From the NCBI GenBank assembly GCA_001917175.1, contig MNTV01000010.1, positions 1 to 9,015 on the forward strand: a stretch of 9,015 bases of DNA, given 5' to 3'. The DNA is from Azospirillum sp. 51_20. Lineage in GTDB: Bacteria; Pseudomonadota; Alphaproteobacteria; RF32; CAG-239. Positions 4,320 through 9,015 of the stretch are shown here, in pieces. Position numbers and translations under genes: made by a program. The notes beneath the pieces were generated by a model, which did no database searches, was not told the DNA's origin, and saw only the letters and a program-made list of their open reading frames with translations. Position 1 is the first letter of the stretch, and every line of letters starts with the position of its first letter.

Positions 4320-7300
4320 GCGGTTCGATCGCAAAGGAATCGGAGAGCATAAACGCATAACCGGTGCTGAATGCGGCGCCGAACTGGGCGGCGTCGGAAT
4401 CTGCCTTAACTCCGTCGGCGGTTTTCAGATCCGCGTTCTGGACGCCGGCAAAGACCGTGGTCATCGCCCATAAAGTGCGATCGGTGTAGCGGTAGTAAAG
4501 ACCGCCGATATAGCTGTCGATATCTATGTCGCCGGAAGTGTTGACAACATAAAAGTCGTTTTTGCCGTCAAGATCGTATTCGCCGTGACGATATGAGACG
4601 AAAAGCCCCAAACGATTGTATGCGTCCTGCTGGAGATCGCCGCCGGCTTCAAAGCCGTAAACGTCAGCGTCGAACTTGACCGGCGCGTCGACCGAAGACA
4701 AAGCGTAAACCGGCGAAATCCACAGGTTGTACAAAGGTTCGCGGTTGTAGCAGTTGTCGTAATAGCCGCCGCAGGGGCCGACATAGACCATGGTGGCTGC
4801 GGTTTTGTCTTCAATGTTGCGGATCATGCCGCGGGTCTGTTCAAAGCCGGCGGCGGTCAGTCCCATATAGCCGGCGGCTTCCGCTACGACGACGGGTTTC
4901 TGTCCGTCCTCGGATTTTTTAACATGCATCGACCACTCGTCGGCGCCGCTTTCCAGCCGTGTGGCTTCCGCTTCCCACTCATAGGCACTATTTTCCACAC
5001 GCAGGATGTTGAACTTGCCGCTGCCGGGGTTGGCAATTTCGGCAAAGCGAATGCCTTCTTTGCCGGCTGATTTGGCATAGACGGCACTGCTCTCAACGCC
5101 CGTGTTGCGAGCGACGACGTTGACGGTTCCGTACAGGTTTTCGGCGGAAATTTCGTCGGCGGTTTTCAAAACCGTGTCGATGTCAATGTGCAGTTCGCCG
5201 CTGCCGCCGGTCAGGTTTTTGAAGGCGATGCCGTTGTTGAAACTGCCGTTGTCAAAGTGCAGAGCGCCGCCGTTTAAGGTCAGGCTGCTGCCGTTTAAGC
5301 GGTCTTCGCGGTCAAGGCGGACGTGGGCGCCGCTGATGCTGATCAGTCCCGCGTTGGCAACGGTCCGGTTGAAGTTGACAGTGCCTTTGTCGTTGCCGCC
5401 GATATTGATCGCGTAGCCGTTTGCGCCGTCGATACCGTCATTAAAGGTAATGGTTCCGCCGTTGGCGGTCAGGTTAAGCGCAGAATCGGCGCTTGCCATG
5501 TAAACGGCGTTGGATATGCCGCCGGCCGTGTTGCCGCTGAATTCGGAAAGTTTCCCGTTGTCCGCGAGTACGTTGACGGTTCCGTCGGACCAGACGGCGC
5601 CGCCGGCCGTTTCCGCCGTATTGTTCTTCAGGCCGGAGTTGTGAATGTTAAGCACGCCGGAATTTTTGATGAAACCGCCGGTGTCGGAAGCAAAACCTTC
5701 GACCGAGGCGACGTTGTCGACGGTGGTCTGCTGGCCTGCCGCAATTGACATGCCGGCATAGGAAGAAATGCCGTCTTCTTTGACGCCGCTTAAGACTTTG
5801 TCGTTGCCGTTAATGGTCAATGCCGCGTTTTTTCCGCCTTTGAGTTCGCCCAGATCGCCGAAAACGTTGCGTTCGTCGGCCAGAGAATAGGATTTGGTAA
5901 CGCTGCTTTCGTCACTGACCGCGGCGTTCAGGCCTTTCAACGTGGACTCGACGGTATCCGTGCTGAGCACGCCGGCGGTGTCGCTTTTGAAAGTGTATTT
6001 GTAATCTGCCGTATAAGCCGCAAAGCTGTCTAGGTTGGCAAACCGGGGCGCAATTCCGCCGGCAAAAACGGTGATGTCCTGTCGGCCGTTTTGCAGAATG
6101 TTGATGTTGTTCAGGCTGATTTCGGCGCCTTCGGCAACCGCTTGGGCGTTGATTCTGTCCGATTCTCCGGTTGCCAGGTTGGCATCGATTTTCAGTCCGG
6201 TGCCGGCGGTTGAAGCAAAGGTGCCGACTTCTACCGTTTGCAGAGCGTCGTTTTGCAGGTCGAGAATGCCGCTGTTTATCGTTAAGTCAACGCCGGCCAG
6301 GTCTGCCGCACCGTTTTCCGAAACGCCGAGCGCCAAGGTGACGTTTTCCGAGGTAACGGAGGCGGCGTTGGAGATTTTGTTGTTGAAAGCAACGGTTCCG
6401 CTTTCGTCGCCGGTTACGGTAATCGCATAACCTTCCGCGCCGTCGATGCCGTCGTTGAAAATAATGCTGCCGTCAGCAGCGGCTTCCAGTTTCAAGACGG
6501 AATCGACGCTGCTTTTTCCGTCTTTGGCCATATAGACGGCATTGCTGGTGGCGGTGCCGTCATGTTGTTTGACGGTGTTGCCGGTAAATTCCGAAACGCC
6601 GCCGTTTTCCGCCTTGATCGTCAGCGTGCCGCTGCCCTGATATATGGCGCCGCCCTGTGCCGGATCGTAGGCGATGGAATCGGTGTTTTCCGCCTGATTG
6701 TTGAAAAAGGAAGTGTTGACGATTTCGTTGATGACGCCGCTGGTGCTGTAGCTGGCATAGTTGTATATTGCACCGCCCTGGGCGCCTACGGCTTTGGCAA
6801 TATTGCCGGTAAACGTACTGTTTTCTATTCTGTCGATGGTGCCGTTGTTATAAATGGCGCCGCCGAGGGAGGTGCTGCGGCTGTATTGACTGCCGGTTTC
6901 CTTGCCTAAGGCCTTATTGTTGTTAAAATCCGCGCGGATGACGGAAATTTCGTTTTTGTTAAAGATAACGCCGCCGGCTGCATTAGATTTGTCACTTAAA
7001 GCCTGGTTGTTTTCGTAAGTGCCGGCCAGCGTGTTGATTTTGCCGTGATTGATGTACATAACGCCGCCGTATGCGGAACCGTTGCCGGCCCGGGCGGTGT
7101 TGTTTTTAAAAACGGCGTCGATTTCGTCGATGAGGGCCGAGCTGCCGCCCTGCCACAGAATGCCGCCGTACATGTCGGAACCGCCGTCATACATGCGCTG
7201 GGCGGTGTTGTTTGTGAATTCGCCCGTTATTTCGGTGATATGTCCGTCGTCATTGGTAATAAAACCGCCGTTGCCGCGTACGCTGTCTTCCGTTCCCAGA

Positions 7301-7791
7301 AAATTGTCGTTGAACGTTCCGTTTATGGCCATGGTTCCTTTGTTGGCGATGAACGCGCCGCTGGGCATGTAAGTTTGCCCCGTATGCAGCGGCGTCAGCT
7401 TGTTGCTTTCGACGGTTACGTTATCCAAAACGACTTTCCCGCCGGCCGCGTTGTCGACAATCAGACCGGTTGCCGTTTGTCCGCCGAAGTTGGTCAAAAC
7501 CGTATTTTGGATTGTCAGGCTTTCGCCGTTTCCGAGGGCGAAGCCGGCGCCGCCGTTGCCGTCGATTTTGTATTTTTGCTCCGTTCCGTCAACGACGGCG
7601 TTTCCGTTGACATCAACGTTTTGCGGCAGAATAATGTTGTTTCCGAGTTCTATGGAAACGGTGCTGCCCGTCTGGTTGTTGCTAATGATTTCCAGCAGTT
7701 TGTCGCCGCTTGAAACGACCTCCGCCCGGGTTGGAACGGAAGTGAGACAGGACAGTGACAACAATAGGGTATATCTGGTGATTTTGTTCAT
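4231..7791 (-). CDS. Pmp-like autotransporter adhesin, passenger plus broken barrel
   Basis: As read, this is 1186 residues; repaired, about 1282. Residues 1-23 are a signal peptide, probably cut after PTRA. The passenger (about 24-960) is a predicted right-handed beta-helix. Its first part carries repeated GGAI/GGV/GGF and FxxN-type motifs (GGFITN at 175, GGVMYIN at 242, GGVIFN at 273, GGAIYNN at 310, GGAIYNY at 339, GGAIYQG at 380, each followed by a strand such as FTNN, FKNN, FNNN or FTGN). These resemble chlamydial polymorphic membrane protein repeats. A module of about 115-130 residues occurs twice (about 380-515 and 730-850), each with NAVYMA and FNDGIDGA.GYAI. The beta-barrel starts near 1010 and belongs to the autotransporter barrel type (PF03797). 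It is intact up to P1157, then shifts frame, and the final 29 residues are Arg-rich nonsense. The linker holds C1007 and C1014. Start: AAGGA seven bases before the ATG. The product would display adhesin-like repeats on the cell surface if repaired; as read, the barrel lacks its last strands. Confidence 0.9.
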   Translation of the reverse strand: MNKITRYTLLLSLSCLTSVPTRAEVVSSGDKLLEIISNNQTGSTVSIELGNNIILPQNVDVNGNAVVDGTEQKYKIDGNGGAGFALGNGESLTIQNTVLTNFGGQTATGLIVDNAAGGKVVLDNVTVESNKLTPLHTGQTYMPSGAFIANKGTMAINGTFNDNFLGTEDSVRGNGGFITNDDGHITEITGEFTNNTAQRMYDGGSDMYGGILWQGGSSALIDEIDAVFKNNTARAGNGSAYGGVMYINHGKINTLAGTYENNQALSDKSNAAGGVIFNKNEISVIRADFNNNKALGKETGSQYSRSTSLGGAIYNNGTIDRIENSTFTGNIAKAVGAQGGAIYNYASYSTSGVINEIVNTSFFNNQAENTDSIAYDPAQGGAIYQGSGTLTIKAENGGVSEFTGNTVKQHDGTATSNAVYMAKDGKSSVDSVLKLEAAADGSIIFNDGIDGAEGYAITVTGDESGTVAFNNKISNAASVTSENVTLALGVSENGAADLAGVDLTINSGILDLQNDALQTVEVGTFASTAGTGLKIDANLATGESDRINAQAVAEGAEISLNNINILQNGRQDITVFAGGIAPRFANLDSFAAYTADYKYTFKSDTAGVLSTDTVESTLKGLNAAVSDESSVTKSYSLADERNVFGDLGELKGGKNAALTINGNDKVLSGVKEDGISSYAGMSIAAGQQTTVDNVASVEGFASDTGGFIKNSGVLNIHNSGLKNNTAETAGGAVWSDGTVNVLADNGKLSEFSGNTAGGISNAVYMASADSALNLTANGGTITFNDGIDGANGYAINIGGNDKGTVNFNRTVANAGLISISGAHVRLDREDRLNGSSLTLNGGALHFDNGSFNNGIAFKNLTGGSGELHIDIDTVLKTADEISAENLYGTVNVVARNTGVESSAVYAKSAGKEGIRFAEIANPGSGKFNILRVENSAYEWEAEATRLESGADEWSMHVKKSEDGQKPVVVAEAAGYMGLTAAGFEQTRGMIRNIEDKTAATMVYVGPCGGYYDNCYNREPLYNLWISPVYALSSVDAPVKFDADVYGFEAGGDLQQDAYNRLGLFVSYRHGEYDLDGKNDFYVVNTSGDIDIDSYIGGLYYRYTDRTLWAMTTVFAGVQNADLKTADGVKADSDAAQFGAAFSTGYAFMLSDSFAIEPRRTKLYPHRLGRYPRPLRQNRKLRHGVTV
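5263..5607 (-). repeat. second copy of an internal autotransporter module
   Basis: Residues about 729-843 of the autotransporter align with residues about 379-510 (encoded at about 6262-6657). Shared landmarks in order are GGA(I/V), SEF(T/S)GNT, SNAVYMA, FNDGIDGA(E/N)GYAI, GTV.FN and NA. The copies differ in loop length and have diverged at DNA level, so this is an old duplication. Confidence 0.75.
6262..6657 (-). repeat. first copy of the internal autotransporter module
   Basis: Residues about 379-510 of the autotransporter. It contains the same ordered landmarks as the copy at 5263-5607 (GGAI, SEFTGNT, SNAVYMA, FNDGIDGAEGYAI, GTVAFN), with longer loops around residues 407-413 and 424-430. 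Confidence 0.75.
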
Positions 7792-7818
7792 GTCGGTTCC
7801 TTTAGTCTAGTTTTTGTA

Positions 7819-7847
7819 TAATTTATCAGTTTTATTTTTTTTGTCAA
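7819..7847 (-). promoter_or_regulatory. candidate promoter of the autotransporter gene
   Basis: On the minus strand a perfect -35 TTGACA lies at 7847-7842. It is followed by an A/T-only region holding several possible -10 sites, for example TAAATT at 7825-7820 with a 16-bp spacer. The ribosome-binding site AAGGA and the ATG (7791) lie downstream. The -35 is firm; the exact -10 is not. Confidence 0.45.
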
Positions 7848-7889
7848 ATCGGTTGTTGCGTTTTTTCGTTCGGAAAAAGACAATGCCGG

Positions 7890-7918
7890 TTGATAAATTT
7901 GCCGTCGGAGATTATGCT
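7890..7918 (+). promoter_or_regulatory. candidate promoter of the 7960-8391 membrane protein gene
   Basis: The -35 TTGATA (7890-7895, 5 of 6) and the -10 TATGCT (7913-7918, 4 of 6) are separated by exactly 17 bp. The predicted start near 7925 gives a leader of about 35 bases. It is divergent from, and about 40 bp away from, the autotransporter -35. Confidence 0.5.
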
Positions 7919-7959
7919 CATAGTTATATGGATGTACGTCGGGCAGGAAGGAGAAACGG

Positions 7960-8391
7960 ATGACAGACAAAAACGGGAGCGGCTGGGGGAGAAAAATTTT
8001 CCGGTGGGCGCTGACGTCGCCGGTAACGCTTGTTTTGGGCGCATTAATGCTTTATTACGGATTTCGCGCTTACGTTTTGGAGGCGGATCCCTGGCGCAGC
8101 AAGGCGATTATGATCGGGCTTGCCGTGTTGTGGGCGCTGTGGCTGGTGTTTAAGAACCTGATCAAATTTTTGCTGCTGGCCGCCGTGGCCGCTGCCGTCT
8201 TTTACGGTTATTACCGTTACGAAAACCGCAATGAGATTGCCTGCAGGGAGCAGGGCGGAGTCTGGGACGGGGAAAAAGGCGTTTGCGGGGACAAAACCGG
8301 TTGGACGGAAAAACTGGAGGAGTTGTGGAAACGGTTTGCCGACGGGAAAGAGGATGAAAAAAAAGAAACGCCCGGCGGCAGAGAAAAATAA
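7960..8391 (+). CDS. small inner-membrane protein, three predicted helices, unknown function
   Basis: This is a 143-residue protein. A short basic N-terminus (1-16) leads into hydrophobic segments at about 17-38, 48-65 and 68-85, the last two joined by only a short KN loop. A charged tail of about 58 residues follows. The tail carries C95 and C109 in a C-x4-GG-x-W-x6-C arrangement, a spacing I associate with small exported proteins where the pair may form a disulfide. By the positive-inside rule, and if all three helices span, the tail would face the periplasm. The last 25 residues are Lys/Glu-rich and disordered-looking. The ATG has an excellent Shine-Dalgarno (AAGGAG at 7948-7953, six-base spacer). 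No terminator separates it from the 8454 gene 62 bases downstream, so read-through is possible. I do not recognise a family. Confidence 0.85.
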   Translation: MTDKNGSGWGRKIFRWALTSPVTLVLGALMLYYGFRAYVLEADPWRSKAIMIGLAVLWALWLVFKNLIKFLLLAAVAAAVFYGYYRYENRNEIACREQGGVWDGEKGVCGDKTGWTEKLEELWKRFADGKEDEKKETPGGREK

Positions 8392-8395
8392 AAGT

Positions 8396-8424
8396 CTGGC
8401 TTTTTGCCGGCGGTGCGCTATATT
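8396..8424 (+). promoter_or_regulatory. candidate promoter of the 8454-8822 gene
   Basis: A good -10 TATATT (8419-8424, 5 of 6) lies 17 bp after CTGGCT (8396-8401, 3 of 6). The stretch TGGCTTTTTG at the -35 matches TGACTTTTTG at the promoter of the 1161 gene at the same distance from its -10. This supports a shared host promoter pattern despite the weak hexamer. Confidence 0.4.
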
Positions 8425-8453
8425 AGCTACAGTACAACGTGCGGAGTAAAGAA

Positions 8454-8822
8454 ATGAAACTGGTGAACAAAATTGCATCTTTAATGACAGAGGCCGGAAA
8501 CAAATGGTTTCACCGGAGCGCCGGCAGGCTGATCAGCGTTAAGGCGGCCAAAAATATTCAGAAAAGGGCGTATGAAAACAGTTTTTGCAGCCCGGACGAA
8601 AGCTGCACGCCGGTTTATCGGGAGATTGCACTGCAGCTTGAAGACAAAAACGAACAGGTTTTTCGTGCCGCCGTTTACAATTTGTATAAAATTGCCGCGG
8701 TTTCCCGCCGTTGCCGGCCGGAGATTCTGGAAATACTGGTAAAAAAGGCGGAAAATCTGCAATTCGGGGCGGAAATGCACAGTTACATGTATGATAAGAT
8801 TTCCCGTTTGAAAGAGATGTGA
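8454..8822 (+). CDS. small helical protein of unknown function
   Basis: A 122-residue soluble protein, basic overall and predicted nearly all helical. There is no signal peptide and no long hydrophobic segment. Residues about 56-112 read as two or three amphipathic helices (YREIALQLEDKNEQVFRAAV, then YKIAAV, then EILEILVKKAE), which recalls a HEAT-like repeat pair, but this is only a pattern resemblance. Three cysteines (C45, C51 and C87) do not form an obvious metal motif. The ATG at 8454 is preferred because GGAG at 8443-8446 is seven bases upstream; an in-frame GTG at 8439 lies too close to that site. The gene has its own candidate promoter overlapping the end of the membrane protein gene and a strong terminator. 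I do not recognise the family. Confidence 0.8.
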   Translation: MKLVNKIASLMTEAGNKWFHRSAGRLISVKAAKNIQKRAYENSFCSPDESCTPVYREIALQLEDKNEQVFRAAVYNLYKIAAVSRRCRPEILEILVKKAENLQFGAEMHSYMYDKISRLKEM

Positions 8823-8841
8823 AAAATTGCCGTTTTAGTAC

Positions 8842-8880
8842 GCCGTTTTCGTTGTGATTCAACGGAAACGGCATTTTTTT
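8842..8880 (+). terminator. Rho-independent terminator of the 8454-8822 gene
   Basis: A 13-bp stem (8842-8854 with 8860-8872, one G-T wobble) closes the loop TGATT. A run of seven T follows at 8874-8880. It starts 20 bases after the stop codon. Confidence 0.93.
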
Positions 8881-8897
8881 GCCTGTAGCAGAAAAAG

Positions 8898-8974
8898 GTA
8901 CGATAAAAAGCGGCAGAAATCAAGACGAAAAAACAAGGGAAAGCGGAGAAAAATAATATAACCATTTATCGTAC
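8898..8974. repeat. 10-bp inverted repeat in the right-end leader region
   Basis: GTACGATAAA (8898-8907) and TTTATCGTAC (8965-8974) are perfect reverse complements separated by 57 bases. The right arm overlaps a possible -10 TACAAT (8972-8977). It could be a pair of operator half-sites ahead of a gene starting near 9004; a chance match is not excluded. Confidence 0.4.
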
Positions 8975-9003
8975 AATATTTTACATCACCTGAACGAAAT
9001 ATT

Positions 9004-9015
9004 ATGGATAAAGGG
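9004..9015 (+). CDS. possible start of a gene running off the window
   Basis: An ATG at 9004 opens a frame reading Met-Asp-Lys-Gly to the window edge. Its start resembles the MDKK start of the 205 gene. An AT-rich leader with a candidate -10 precedes it, but there is no Shine-Dalgarno, and four codons cannot establish a gene. Confidence 0.2.

Noticed and set aside
7045..7713. Plus-strand open frame of about 220 residues inside the autotransporter
   Set aside because: It is antisense to the repeat-rich passenger, whose minus-strand frame has a signal peptide, Pmp-like motifs and a barrel. Such open antisense frames are common in G/C-rich third-position repeats.
8783..8965. Minus-strand ORF across the last terminator
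   Set aside because: It passes through the 8842-8872 hairpin, has no good ribosome-binding site, and gives a Phe/Lys-rich sequence from AT-rich DNA.

Overview
The window looks like chromosomal DNA of a Gram-negative bacterium: it carries a type V autotransporter with a C-terminal beta-barrel ending in Phe, a lipoprotein-type secreted protein and sigma-70-like promoters. An uncultured host-associated Pseudomonadota, perhaps a gut alphaproteobacterium, is my best guess from the style of the autotransporter and promoters, but nothing here fixes the taxonomy. No rRNA, tRNA, insertion sequence, integrase or CRISPR array is visible.

Layout. 1-204: possible tail of an upstream gene, then a leader region. 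205-831 (+): lipoprotein made of two copies of one small domain, closed by a strong UUCG terminator. 832-1151: gene-free apart from that terminator and the next promoter. 1161-2006 (+): cytosolic protein of unknown function with a possible GT-B-like C-terminal half, its own extended -10 promoter, no Shine-Dalgarno, AAG-rich lysine codons and its own terminator. 2261-3157 (+): DUF5131 (Gp37/Gp68-type) protein with an N-terminal radical-SAM-like Cys cluster and an unusual Cys-rich C-terminus. 3169-3240: eight perfect copies of a 9-bp unit that is itself a Shine-Dalgarno sequence. 3247-3849 (+): pentapeptide-repeat protein in almost perfect five-residue register. 3879-3909: bidirectional terminator between convergent genes. 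3945-7791 (-): a large Pmp-like autotransporter (about 1282 residues when repaired), broken by an apparent 2-bp loss inside the barrel. 7792-7959: divergent promoters. 7960-8391 (+): three-helix membrane protein. 8454-8822 (+): small helical protein with a strong terminator. 8823-9015: AT-rich leader with an inverted repeat, possibly ahead of a gene starting at 9004.

Most genes appear to be single-gene units, each with a promoter and terminator. The exceptions are the DUF5131/pentapeptide pair, which has no terminator between its members and is joined by the Shine-Dalgarno repeat array, and possibly the 7960/8454 pair. The most unusual points are the 8 x 9-bp ribosome-binding-site array, the DUF5131/pentapeptide pairing, and the frameshifted Pmp-like autotransporter with an internally duplicated passenger module. 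I see no convincing complete new defence or mobile system.
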